DNA of 64,000 nucleotides. It comes from Peptoniphilus_A sp001811425 (GTDB taxonomy: Bacteria; Bacillota; Clostridia; Tissierellales; Peptoniphilaceae). The notes below the pieces were generated by a model. It saw nothing but the letters and a program-made list of their open reading frames with translations, was not told where the DNA came from and did not search any database. Positions 8,527-16,631 of the stretch are shown in pieces. Where the stretch lies: NCBI RefSeq assembly GCF_001811425.1, contig NZ_KV804704.1, forward strand, positions 1 to 64,000, given 5' to 3'. Each line of letters opens with the position of its first letter. The stretch's first letter is position 1. The position numbers and the translations under genes are program-made.

Positions 8527-9275
8527 GTGAAAAATTAGAAATTTTAAGAGTAGAGGATGTTGACAAGTCCTTTGGCGACAAGCTTGTCTTAAAAGACATA
8601 AACATTAAATTAAATAAGGGAGAGTTAGTTTCCCTTGTTGGAGTATCTGGCTCTGGAAAGACTACGCTATTTAACATAATAGCTGGTCTTTTAAAACCAG
8701 ATAGGGGTAGAGTTTTTCTAAAGGGAGAAGATGTAACTGGCCTGGCAGGTAAAATTTCCTATATGCTGCAAAAGGACCTCCTCCTTCCCTACATGACAAT
8801 CATCGACAATGTTTCTCTTCCCCTAGTTCTTCGTGGCGACAAGAAAAAAATTGCCCGAGAAAAAGTTCGCGGCTACTTTAAAGACTTTGGTCTTGAAGGG
8901 ACAGAGGATAAGTATCCTTCACAGCTTTCTGGCGGCATGGCGCAAAGGGCAGCCCTTCTTAGGACCTATGTCTTTTCCAATGAAGTTGCACTACTTGATG
9001 AGCCCTTTTCTGCCCTTGATGCCATAACTAAGGCTTCCATTCACAAGTGGTATAAAAATATTATTAACGAGATGAAAATTTCTACGATTTTTATAACCCA
9101 CGACATTGAAGAGGCAGTTAAGATTTCAGATAGAATATACATCATGGGGAAGAACCCAGGAACTATAATTGATGAAATCGAAATAAAAGAAGATTTTCAA
9201 GAAAATTTTTTCGAAGACAAAAAATTTATTGAATACAAAAAATACATTATTGAAAAACTTGATAAACTTATTTGA
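8523..9275 (+). CDS. Thiamine-precursor ABC transporter ATP-binding protein (ThiZ-like)
   Basis: This 250-residue ATPase of the nitrate/sulfonate/taurine transporter group energises the ThiX/ThiY importer. Walker A is GVSGSGKTT, the signature LSGGMAQR, Walker B VALLDEPFSALD and the switch His lies in FITHDIEEA. The start codon overlaps the preceding stop (ATGA). It is the last gene of the riboswitch operon and is followed by a terminator. Confidence 0.9.
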   Translation: MSEKLEILRVEDVDKSFGDKLVLKDINIKLNKGELVSLVGVSGSGKTTLFNIIAGLLKPDRGRVFLKGEDVTGLAGKISYMLQKDLLLPYMTIIDNVSLPLVLRGDKKKIAREKVRGYFKDFGLEGTEDKYPSQLSGGMAQRAALLRTYVFSNEVALLDEPFSALDAITKASIHKWYKNIINEMKISTIFITHDIEEAVKISDRIYIMGKNPGTIIDEIEIKEDFQENFFEDKKFIEYKKYIIEKLDKLI

Positions 9276-9302
9276 AACGAGGCATTGACCTCGTTTTTTT
9301 AA
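9275..9302 (+). terminator. Terminator of the thiamine operon
   Basis: AACGAGG-CATTGA-CCTCGTT followed by a T run, starting right at the stop codon of the ATPase gene. Confidence 0.88.
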
Positions 9303-9345
9303 ATAAAAATATTATCACAATCATTTTAAAACCCCTTTGATAATG

Positions 9346-9375
9346 TTTGCATATTATAGAAATTTTTATTATAAT
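9346..9375 (+). promoter_or_regulatory. Possible promoter of the 5-oxoproline operon
   Basis: TTTGCA (9346-9351), 18 bp, TATAAT (9370-9375), about 50 bp before the first start codon. The -35 is a weak match, so this is tentative. Confidence 0.45.
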
Positions 9376-9421
9376 AAAGTTAAGTTATTGCAATTGTTTA
9401 TTTAGAAAAAGGGGGAAAATT

Positions 9422-10194
9422 ATGCAATATTTTGTAGATTTAAACAGCGACATTGGTGAATCCTTTGGCGCCTATAAATGGGCATGGATGCTGAAATAGT
9501 TAAGTATGTAACTAGCATCAACTGCGCTTGCGGTTATCACGCTGGCGATCCACTAATAATGGATGCAACTTGTAAGGCAGCTGCAGATAATGGCGTAGAA
9601 ATTGGTGCTCACCCAGGCTATCCAGACCTAATGGGATTTGGCAGAAGAAAAATGGATATCAAACCAGAAGAAGCTAGAGCTTACATGCTTTATCAAGTTG
9701 GAGCACTTGCTGCTTTTGCAAAGGCTCACGGAAAGAAATTACAACACATGAAACTTCACGGAGCATTTTACAACACTGCTTGTAACGACGAAAAACTTGC
9801 TAATGCAGTTTTAGATGCAGTTGAAGAATACGATAGAGACTTAATCTTAATGGTACTTAGTGGATCTTACATTGCCAAAGAAGGCAAGAGAAGAGGACTA
9901 AGAGTTGCTCAAGAAGTTTTTGCTGACAGAGGATACAACGAAGATGGAACTCTAGTAAATAGATCACTTCCAGGTGCCTTCGTTAAGGATCCTAAAGATG
10001 CTATTCCAAGAGTTGTAAAGATGATTAAAGAAAATAAGGTTACAACTGCAGATGGCAAGGAAATTGACATTGTTGCTGATTCAATTTGCGTTCACGGTGA
10101 CAACCCTGAAGCTCTTGAATTTGTAAAAAATATTAGAGAAGGACTAAAGGCAGAAGGCATTGAAATTAAACCTTTGTCTAGTTTCTTAAAATAA
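9422..10194 (+). CDS. pxpA: 5-oxoprolinase subunit PxpA (LamB/YcsF), frameshifted near the N-terminus
   Basis: PxpA works with PxpB and PxpC to hydrolyse 5-oxoproline to glutamate with ATP. ATG 9422 follows AAAGGGGGAAAA and encodes MQYFVDLNSDIGESFGAYK, matching the conserved family N-terminus (DLN-D-GE). The frame then hits TAG after a few codons, while the rest of the protein continues in another frame from 9478 (MGMDAEIVKYVTS, CGYHAGDP, KLHGAFYN, VHGDNPEA). One A missing from the AAA run at 9476-9478 accounts for it. Corrected, the product is 257 residues, the normal family length. Translation from 9478 alone would lack the DLN motif. Either a sequencing or assembly indel or a real inactivation; the intact downstream operon favours an error. 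Confidence 0.85.
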
Positions 10195-10204
10195 GGAGAA
10201 AAAT

Positions 10205-11410
10205 ATGGAAAAGAATAAAAATAATTTATCTGTTCTTTTAGGAGCAGCCTTTCTAATGGCAACATCTGCCATTGGACCTGGATTTATGACACAAACTGCT
10301 ACCTTTACTACAAATATTGGGGCAGACTTTGCAGCAGTAATTTTAATTTCAATAATCTTTTCATACATAGCACAACTTAATGTGTGGAGAGTTATTGCAG
10401 TTTCTAAAATGAGAGGTCAAGATATTGCAAACAATGTACTACCTGGCCTTGGATATGTAATTGCCTTTTTGGTTGCTCTTGGCGGCTTGGCATTTAACAT
10501 TGGTAATGTCGGCGGTGCTGGACTTGGACTTAATGTAATCTTTGGCGTTGATGTAAAAATCGGTGCAGCTATTGGTGGAGTAATTGGTATTATCCTTTTC
10601 TCATCTAAATCTGCATCTTCAATCATGGATAGAGTTACACAAGTTCTTGGTGCCATGATGATCATCCTAATTGCCTTTGTAGCAATTAAGACACAACCAC
10701 CAGTTGGCGAAGCTGTAAAATCAGCAGTAGCTCCTGCAGGTGGATTTAATAGTATAGTTGCTCCAACACTTACACTAATTGGTGGAACTGTTGGTGGTTA
10801 CATTATATTCTCAGGTGGACACAGACTTATTGATGCAGGAATCACTGGCGAAGAAAATCTTTCTCAAGTAACAAAATCAGCATCACTTGGTATTGGTGTT
10901 GCACTAATCGTTAGAGTTTTACTATTCCTAGCAATTCTAGGCGTTACAAAGATGACAAATGCACAAATTGATCCTGACAACATAGCAGCTTCTTCATTCC
11001 TAGCAGCTTCTGGCGTAATTGGATATAAGATTTTTGGTATTGTATTTGCAGCAGCAGCCTTCACTTCAGTAGTAGGTGCAGCTTACACTTCAGTATCCTT
11101 CCTAAAGACACTATTTAAATTCGTTGCTGACCACGAAAATATGGTTACAATTGCTTTTATAGTTATTTCAACTATTATGTTTATCTTTATTGGACAACCT
11201 CAAACTCTATTAATAGTAGTTGGAACATTAAATGGTTTCATTCTTCCTATAACTCTTGCAGTAATCCTACTTGCTTCTAAGAACAAGAAAATCGTTGGAG
11301 ATTATGTTCACCCTAATCTTCTTTACATCTTAGGTTGGATAGTAGTTGCAGTTACTGCTTTCATGGGAGTTAAAACTGTAATAGGAAATGTTGGAAAACT
11401 ATTTGGATAA
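10205..11410 (+). CDS. NRAMP-superfamily transporter, YcsG-like (putative 5-oxoproline operon permease)
   Basis: This 401-residue integral membrane protein has about 11 helices. The N-terminus (SAIGPGFMTQTATFT) resembles B. subtilis YcsG, an NRAMP-superfamily member placed next to ycsF (pxpA). In true NRAMP metal transporters the GPGF motif is followed by DPGN, which supplies metal ligands; here the aligned residues read TTNI, so divalent metal transport is doubtful. The position between pxpA and pxpB suggests uptake of 5-oxoproline or a related organic acid, but this is inference. AAGGAG lies just before ATG 10205. Confidence 0.82.
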   Translation: MEKNKNNLSVLLGAAFLMATSAIGPGFMTQTATFTTNIGADFAAVILISIIFSYIAQLNVWRVIAVSKMRGQDIANNVLPGLGYVIAFLVALGGLAFNIGNVGGAGLGLNVIFGVDVKIGAAIGGVIGIILFSSKSASSIMDRVTQVLGAMMIILIAFVAIKTQPPVGEAVKSAVAPAGGFNSIVAPTLTLIGGTVGGYIIFSGGHRLIDAGITGEENLSQVTKSASLGIGVALIVRVLLFLAILGVTKMTNAQIDPDNIAASSFLAASGVIGYKIFGIVFAAAAFTSVVGAAYTSVSFLKTLFKFVADHENMVTIAFIVISTIMFIFIGQPQTLLIVVGTLNGFILPITLAVILLASKNKKIVGDYVHPNLLYILGWIVVAVTAFMGVKTVIGNVGKLFG

Positions 11411-11424
11411 TTTAGGAGAATAAA

Positions 11425-12171
11425 ATGTATGATAAAATAAAATTTCTAACAGCTGGTGATTCTGCTATTGTCATGGAATTTGGCGATACAATCGAAAAGG
11501 AAATCAATGCAAAGATTGCCGCAGTTGTTGAAAATTTAAAAAAGAAAAATATTGACGGAATTTTAGACATTTTGCCAACTTACAGGTCTATTTTAATCAA
11601 TTACGATCCTGTAAAAATTTCTTATGGCGAAATGGTTGAAACCCTAAAGGGACTTAGCAAGTCTGACAAGGCTAATGAAAGTGACGAGGTTAGACTTATT
11701 GAAATTCCAACTCTTTATGGAAAAGAATATGGTCCAGACATTGATTTTGTTGCAGAAAACGCAAACCTAAGCGTTGATGAAGTAATAAAAATCCACTCTG
11801 GCACAGATTATTTAGTTTATATGATGGGCTTTATCCCAGGATTCACTTATCTTGGAGGACTTGACCCAAGGATTGCCACTCCAAGACTAAAGAGCCCAAG
11901 GCTAAAAATTGAGCCAGGTTCTGTTGGCATTGCAGGAAGTCAAACTGGAATGTATCCACTTGAATCACCTGGAGGATGGCAACTAATTGGAAGAACTCCA
12001 CTTAAACTTTTCGATGATACTAAGGAGCCACCAGTATTTATTCAAGCAGGTGACTACATTAGATATGTCTCAATTAATAAAGAAGAATATGACAAAATAG
12101 AAAAAGAAGTGGAAAATGACACTTACAAAGTTTCCATAAAGAAAGTTAAGAGAGGTGATCTTCATGAGTAG
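11425..12171 (+). CDS. pxpB: 5-oxoprolinase subunit PxpB (KipI/allophanate hydrolase subunit 1 family)
   Basis: This 248-residue cytoplasmic protein carries the KipI-type domain (AHS1): AGDSAIVMEFGD at the start, GFIPGFTYLGGLDPRIATPR in the middle and GSVGIAGSQTGMYPLESPGGW towards the end, all family signatures. With PxpC and PxpA it forms the ATP-dependent 5-oxoprolinase. The older name KipI (inhibitor of the KinA sporulation kinase) reflects a B. subtilis phenotype and need not apply. It overlaps the pxpC start by 8 bp. Confidence 0.92.
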   Translation: MYDKIKFLTAGDSAIVMEFGDTIEKEINAKIAAVVENLKKKNIDGILDILPTYRSILINYDPVKISYGEMVETLKGLSKSDKANESDEVRLIEIPTLYGKEYGPDIDFVAENANLSVDEVIKIHSGTDYLVYMMGFIPGFTYLGGLDPRIATPRLKSPRLKIEPGSVGIAGSQTGMYPLESPGGWQLIGRTPLKLFDDTKEPPVFIQAGDYIRYVSINKEEYDKIEKEVENDTYKVSIKKVKRGDLHE

Positions 12172-13108
12172 TATCGATGTAATAAATGGTGGAATTCTTA
12201 CAACAATCCAAGATTCTGGTAGATATGGCTATCAAGAATTAGGTATTCCTACATCAGGTGCCATGGATGATTACAACTTTAGACTTGCAAATATTTTAGT
12301 AGGAAATAAACTTGACGAAGCTGTACTTGAAATGACTTACTTTGGACCAACTTTAAAATTTAACGAAGAACTAACAATTGCAATAACAGGTTCTGATATG
12401 GCTCCAAAGATTAATGGACAAGCTGTTCCAATGTTTGAAACTATAAAGGTTAAAGCAGGGGACACTCTTCAATTTGGAAAAGTTGATGAAGGTATAAGGT
12501 CTTATTTGGCCTTTGGTGGTTCCATTGATGTGCCTGTAGTAAACGGCTCAAAGTCAACTCACATCAAGACAAAAATGGGCGGAATTAATGGTAGAGCCTT
12601 AAAACCTAAGGACGAGCTTAATATTATTAAGTCAAAGGAAAAAACTATGAGAAAGATTCCTGAAAAGTATCTTCCAAAGTTTTCACACTGCAATATTTTA
12701 AGAGTTGTCCTTGGACCTCAAGATGATTATTTCACAGAAAAGGGAATTCACGACTTATTTAGATCAGGTGGATACCAAGTTACTAAAGACTTTGACAGAA
12801 TGGGAATAAGACTAAGAGGAACAGAAATTGAACACAAGGAAACAGCAGATATTATTTCTGATGGAACTAACTTTGGTTCAATCCAAGTGCCAGCAAATGG
12901 TCAACCTATTGTTCTTTTAGCAGACAGACAAACTACTGGAGGTTATACAAAAATTGGCAATGTAATTACGCCAGACCTTCACAAGCTTGCACAAATGACT
13001 TTCTTGGACAAGGTTCTTTTCCAAAAAGTTACTATTGAAGAAGCTCAAAAGTTAACTGTTGATTATAAAAATAAATTTGATGATATAAAGAAGGAGTCCA
13101 TAATATGA
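12164..13108 (+). CDS. pxpC: 5-oxoprolinase subunit PxpC (KipA/allophanate hydrolase subunit 2 family)
   Basis: This 314-residue AHS2-family protein has the typical start (VINGGILTTIQDSGRYGYQ, then GIPTSGAMD), the central YLAFGGSIDVP strand and the C-terminal DRQTTGGYTKIGNV motif. It is the biotin-independent carboxylase-like partner of PxpB in 5-oxoproline hydrolysis. ATG 12164 was chosen because AGAGAGGTG lies 5-8 bp upstream; the in-frame GTG at 12155 is part of that site. The stop overlaps the next ATG (ATGA). Confidence 0.91.
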   Translation: MSSIDVINGGILTTIQDSGRYGYQELGIPTSGAMDDYNFRLANILVGNKLDEAVLEMTYFGPTLKFNEELTIAITGSDMAPKINGQAVPMFETIKVKAGDTLQFGKVDEGIRSYLAFGGSIDVPVVNGSKSTHIKTKMGGINGRALKPKDELNIIKSKEKTMRKIPEKYLPKFSHCNILRVVLGPQDDYFTEKGIHDLFRSGGYQVTKDFDRMGIRLRGTEIEHKETADIISDGTNFGSIQVPANGQPIVLLADRQTTGGYTKIGNVITPDLHKLAQMTFLDKVLFQKVTIEEAQKLTVDYKNKFDDIKKESII

Positions 13109-13902
13109 AATTAAGTGAACTTGCAAAAATGCATCCAAGAGATGTTAGAGAACTCATAAGAAAGGGCGAAGTTGATCTTCCAACTTCAGGTATGAGTGAA
13201 GGATATTTGCAAGCTAACCTTGCTATCCTTCCAAAAAAATATGCCTATGACTTTTTACTTTTTGCACAAAGAAATCCAAAGCCATGTCCAATACTTGAAG
13301 TATTAGACGAAGGAAGTCCTCTTACAAAAATTATGGCTGATGGTGCCGACATTAGGACTGATGTGCCAAGGTATAGAATTTATAAAAATGGCGAATTTGT
13401 AGAAGAAGTTAAGGACTTAAAAGATGTATGGCAAGATGATTTTGTTACCTTTGTAATTGGCTGTTCCTTCTCCTTTGAAAAGGCAATGCTTGAAGCAGAT
13501 GTACCTGTAAGACATATTGAAGATGAACACAATGTGCCAATGTATATTACAAATATTGCTACAGAGCCAGCAGGAATCTTCCACGGCAACACAGTTGTAT
13601 CAATGAGACCAATCCCTTACAAGGACATTGTAAGAGCAACAACAGTTACAGCAAGATTCCCAGCAACTCACGGAGCGCCAATTCACATTGGAGACCCATC
13701 AGTTATAGGAATCAAGGACATTGACAAGCCAGACTTTGGCGAAAGAAGTGAAATAAAAGAAGGGGAAGTGCCAGTATTTTGGGCTTGTGGCGTAACACCT
13801 CAAGCAGTTGCCATGGCATCTAAACCAGAAATTATGATCACTCATGCGCCTGGTCACATGCTTATCTTAGATAAGAAAGATTCTTATGTATCAGTATTCT
13901 AA
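13105..13902 (+). CDS. YcsI-like putative hydro-lyase / D-glutamate cyclase family (DUF1445)
   Basis: This 265-residue protein of the YcsI/DUF1445 family is adjacent to pxpBC as in B. subtilis. It shows the family start (HPRDVRELIRKGE, then PTSGMSEGYLQAN), the FVIGCSFSFEKAM core and THGAPIHIGDPS near residue 195. A mitochondrial relative acts as D-glutamate cyclase, interconverting D-glutamate and 5-oxo-D-proline, which would fit this operon. The exact reaction here is inferred. It is translationally coupled to pxpC (ATGA) and is the last gene before a terminator. Confidence 0.87.
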   Translation: MKLSELAKMHPRDVRELIRKGEVDLPTSGMSEGYLQANLAILPKKYAYDFLLFAQRNPKPCPILEVLDEGSPLTKIMADGADIRTDVPRYRIYKNGEFVEEVKDLKDVWQDDFVTFVIGCSFSFEKAMLEADVPVRHIEDEHNVPMYITNIATEPAGIFHGNTVVSMRPIPYKDIVRATTVTARFPATHGAPIHIGDPSVIGIKDIDKPDFGERSEIKEGEVPVFWACGVTPQAVAMASKPEIMITHAPGHMLILDKKDSYVSVF

Positions 13903-13922
13903 AAACTTTTAATACAAATTTT

Positions 13923-13975
13923 AAAAATCTGTCAGGGAAATGATGTGTACACATCAAAACTTGGCAGATTTTTTG
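13923..13975 (+). terminator. Terminator of the 5-oxoproline operon, with inner 16-bp palindrome
   Basis: The outer stem AAAATCTG / CAGATTTT is followed by T6. Inside it lies a perfect 16-bp palindrome at 13941-13956 (TGATGTGT/ACACATCA), so the hairpin is longer than normal. Confidence 0.8.
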
Positions 13976-14034
13976 TGTATTAAAAAACTATTTTGTTATA
14001 TAATTAGATAAAGTAATAAATGAGGAGTGGTTTT

Positions 14035-14517
14035 ATGAAAAAATTATTTAAAATATCTATTATTTTTCTAATTACATTTTTATTTTTATCAGCTTGTGGC
14101 AACAAATCTCTCTACTCTATGAAGACAGACACTTCAGATGAAAAGGGAGTGGAAAAAATAATAAATAAACTTGAGTGGAAGGAAAATAAATTGGGCGATC
14201 TTGAGCTTAAAGACAAGAGCCTTGAAATCAATCTGGAAAAGACTCCAAATTCTAGTAGAGATGAGAATACAAAAGAACTTTTTATAAATGGAGTTAATCT
14301 TTTAGTTTTAACTGATATCGATGAAGTGAATTACAATGGAGAAGACCTTGACTTTTCTGGCATTGATAAAGATTTTGCAAATGAAATTTTGACTATTAAG
14401 TATGACAAAAAGATTGAAGACTTGAGAAAAAGTGAAGAAGCATTTAATGAAGTTAATGAAAAATTAAAAAATGAAAAATTTGAAACTGGTGCTGTCCACT
14501 ATGAGATGATGAAATAA
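14035..14517 (+). CDS. Putative lipoprotein, unknown function
   Basis: This 160-residue protein has a lipoprotein signal peptide ending LFLSAC (Cys about residue 22), so it should be tethered to the outer face of the membrane. The mature part is charged, Lys/Glu rich, without a family I recognise. ATG 14035 is preferred because GAGGAG lies 8 bp upstream; the in-frame start at 14020 overlaps that site. It has its own TATAAT-like element at 13999-14004 and stands between two terminators as a single gene. Confidence 0.7.
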   Translation: MKKLFKISIIFLITFLFLSACGNKSLYSMKTDTSDEKGVEKIINKLEWKENKLGDLELKDKSLEINLEKTPNSSRDENTKELFINGVNLLVLTDIDEVNYNGEDLDFSGIDKDFANEILTIKYDKKIEDLRKSEEAFNEVNEKLKNEKFETGAVHYEMMK

Positions 14518-14587
14518 TTGATTAATTTTTTTTAGGGACGTCTTTTATGATATATTATTCTTAGATATTTTATAAAAGGATGATGGC

Positions 14588-14830
14588 ATGGAAAATAAAT
14601 ATATAATAATTTTAAATCTCATAAATTTTATTCTTTACGGCATTGACAAGTACAAGGCTAAGCACGATTTGTGGAGGATTAGCGAAAAAACTCTTTTGAC
14701 ACTTTCAATCTTTGCAGGATTAGGAGGCTTTCTTGGAATGGAAATTTTCCATCACAAGACTCGCGAGAAGAAATTTTATCTTGCCAACCTCATTGGCATG
14801 GCTCTTACAATTTATTTAATAAAAAATTAA
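14588..14830 (+). CDS. DUF1294 family small membrane protein
   Basis: This 80-residue protein has three hydrophobic segments and the DUF1294 hallmarks: YGIDKYKAKHDLWRISEKTLL, GLGGFLGMEIFHHKTREKKF and a C-terminal helix. Function is unknown in the family. Length is normal for the short form without a fused cold-shock domain. A bidirectional terminator follows. Confidence 0.87.
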   Translation: MENKYIIILNLINFILYGIDKYKAKHDLWRISEKTLLTLSIFAGLGGFLGMEIFHHKTREKKFYLANLIGMALTIYLIKN

Positions 14831-14857
14831 GGATGCAAAACTTGCATCCTATTTTAA
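14830..14857. terminator. Bidirectional terminator between convergent genes
   Basis: GGATGCAA-AA-C-TTGCATCC, preceded by an A-rich and followed by a T-rich stretch. It serves the DUF1294 gene on the plus strand and the HEPN/nuclease gene on the minus strand. Confidence 0.85.
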
Positions 14858-15756
14858 TGGTCAATTTCAGCTAAAATATCTCTATTGTCTAACATTTTTA
14901 AAATATTTTTTATGTCTAAAATTATTACATTTTCTCTTTTTAATTTTTCCTTAGTTTCCTTTTTCAAGAAAGAAGTGTTAATGAATAAGACTGGAGTTAT
15001 GCCTTGGTACAAACCAGAAAATTTATTAACCAAAGATTTTACTTCAGATTCTGGCAAAACTTCAATATTATTGTATTTTTTTATTTCAAGTGCATATCTC
15101 TTCTTGCCTTTTTTAACATAAAAGTCAAAGGAAGCCTCATCTCTTGAATTTTTAAATCTCTCAACGCTGTAGCCTGTCCTCTCAAGGGATATTTGTGCAA
15201 GTTTTTCTGCTGTTATTTCTTTATCGAGACTTGAAAGTCCTCGCAAGAGATTTTGTGGGAAAATTTTAAAAATCCCTGTGCAAACTTCTCTGCCTTCTCC
15301 TGCAGTTTTATAGTCGAAACCAATTAACATGCCCTGGACTATTGTAAAGTGTCCATGAGCAAGGGAATTTCTTATGTGGCGAAGGAGGGAGTCAGTTTTT
15401 GATTCATTGTCGCCCTTGGTGAGAATTATTTTTTGTGAATGAGGACAAATTTTCTTTTCATAAAATTTTACAATGTCCCTATCTATGTAATCTAAGAAGG
15501 CAACATCCTTATTTTCTAAATTCATATAGGATTTTAGTATGCCAAAGACAAAATTTTCAAAACTAATAGAAGAAGTAAGTTCATTTTGTGGAGACTGAAT
15601 TGAATTTATGTTGGGAACATACCAAAGGAGGTACTCCAAAGTTTTTGTCATCTCTTCTGTTAATTTAATAGGTTTATTTTCGTGATGAATTGAATAAGAA
15701 ACTCTACTCTCGCACTCTTCAAATTCAAATCCAAATCTTTTTAAATTAGGAAGCAT
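14854..15756 (-). CDS. HEPN-like plus PD-(D/E)XK nuclease-like protein (candidate defence gene)
   Basis: This 300-residue protein is not one I can name. Residues about 70-180 are helical and contain R129-NSLA-H134, matching the HEPN ribonuclease motif R-x4-6-H. Residues about 190-300 look like a restriction-endonuclease fold of the Mrr/PD-(D/E)XK kind: LERTGYSVERF helix, D211 in the first strand, then E224-I-K226 (ALEIKKY), followed by an alternating alpha/beta tail. Combining an RNase-like HEPN domain with a nuclease core is typical of antiviral or abortive-infection proteins, but the function is inference. ATG 15756 was chosen over ATG 15762 because AAGAAGG lies 6 bp before it. It is a single gene between unrelated genes. 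Confidence 0.7.
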   Translation of the reverse strand: MLPNLKRFGFEFEECESRVSYSIHHENKPIKLTEEMTKTLEYLLWYVPNINSIQSPQNELTSSISFENFVFGILKSYMNLENKDVAFLDYIDRDIVKFYEKKICPHSQKIILTKGDNESKTDSLLRHIRNSLAHGHFTIVQGMLIGFDYKTAGEGREVCTGIFKIFPQNLLRGLSSLDKEITAEKLAQISLERTGYSVERFKNSRDEASFDFYVKKGKKRYALEIKKYNNIEVLPESEVKSLVNKFSGLYQGITPVLFINTSFLKKETKEKLKRENVIILDIKNILKMLDNRDILAEIDH

Positions 15757-15898
15757 TGTCATCCTTCTTTCATTTTAATTATAAAAAAAGTATATCATAG
15801 ATTCATTATTTTTATAATGTGATATAATTTGAATTGACATTTTAGTTAAAATTTTATTAAATAAAAATAATTGAAAATTTTATCGATATGGAGGACAA

Positions 15899-16621
15899 AT
15901 GGAAAATTTTGAAAATAATTTTGAAAATATAGAAAAGAAAAAGAAATTTGTTCCAAGTATAGAGACTGAACTTAGAAGAAGACAAGTGTCTGTACCTGAA
16001 GTGACATATAGGGCAAGTGGAATAAACTTTATGGGCAAGAGAATAAAATCTCTCATGTTTACCAACGATATTCCCGTTATTGTCAACAACAATGCACAGG
16101 CAATTATGTCCGTCTATCCCTTTACGCCACAACTAAAAATAATATCAGCAATAATTGAAGTTGCATCAGTTCCTGTTTTTGTTGGAATTGGTGGTGGAAC
16201 CACATCAGGATTAAGGTCAGTAAACATTGGGCTACAAGCAGAACTACTTGGAGCAGCAGGCGTTGTAGTAAATGCACCAATGTCAAATGAAAACATTGAA
16301 CTAATTTCAAAGACCCTAGACATAGCAGTTATTGCAACAGTAATAACGAAGTATGATGACATAAAGGGCAAGGTAAATGCAGGAGCAAGAGTTTTAAATA
16401 TTGCCGGTGGCAAAAATACAGCAGAACTAGTAAAATATACAAGAAAGATAGTAGGAAATGAATTTCCAATTATCGCAACAGGTGGTCACACAGATGAGCA
16501 TATACTTGAGACAATAGAAGCAGGTGCAAATGCCATCACTTATACACCACAGTCAAGCTCCGAAATTTTTTCAGAAGTTATGGATAATTATAGATTTAAC
16601 ATGAAAGAAAAGGAGAAATAA
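15899..16621 (+). CDS. TIM-barrel protein of unknown function, paired with NhaC antiporter
   Basis: This 240-residue protein shows alternating strands and helices of a (beta/alpha)8 barrel with Gly-rich phosphate-binding-type loops: VFVGIGGGTTSG (about 100), NAGARVLNIAGG (about 160) and FPIIATGGHTDEHI (about 190), ending EAGANAITYTP. The pattern resembles ThiG/HisF-like barrels, but I cannot assign a reaction. The Lys-rich 25-residue N-terminus is poorly conserved-looking. GGAGG precedes ATG 15899. The antiporter gene begins 10 bp after the stop, indicating one operon and possibly a shared physiological role. Confidence 0.65.
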   Translation: MENFENNFENIEKKKKFVPSIETELRRRQVSVPEVTYRASGINFMGKRIKSLMFTNDIPVIVNNNAQAIMSVYPFTPQLKIISAIIEVASVPVFVGIGGGTTSGLRSVNIGLQAELLGAAGVVVNAPMSNENIELISKTLDIAVIATVITKYDDIKGKVNAGARVLNIAGGKNTAELVKYTRKIVGNEFPIIATGGHTDEHILETIEAGANAITYTPQSSSEIFSEVMDNYRFNMKEKEK

Positions 16622-16631
16622 AGGAGAAGAA

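Noticed and set aside
9470..9490. Programmed frameshift in pxpA
   Set aside because: No slippery heptamer or downstream stimulatory structure is evident; a one-base homopolymer loss is simpler.
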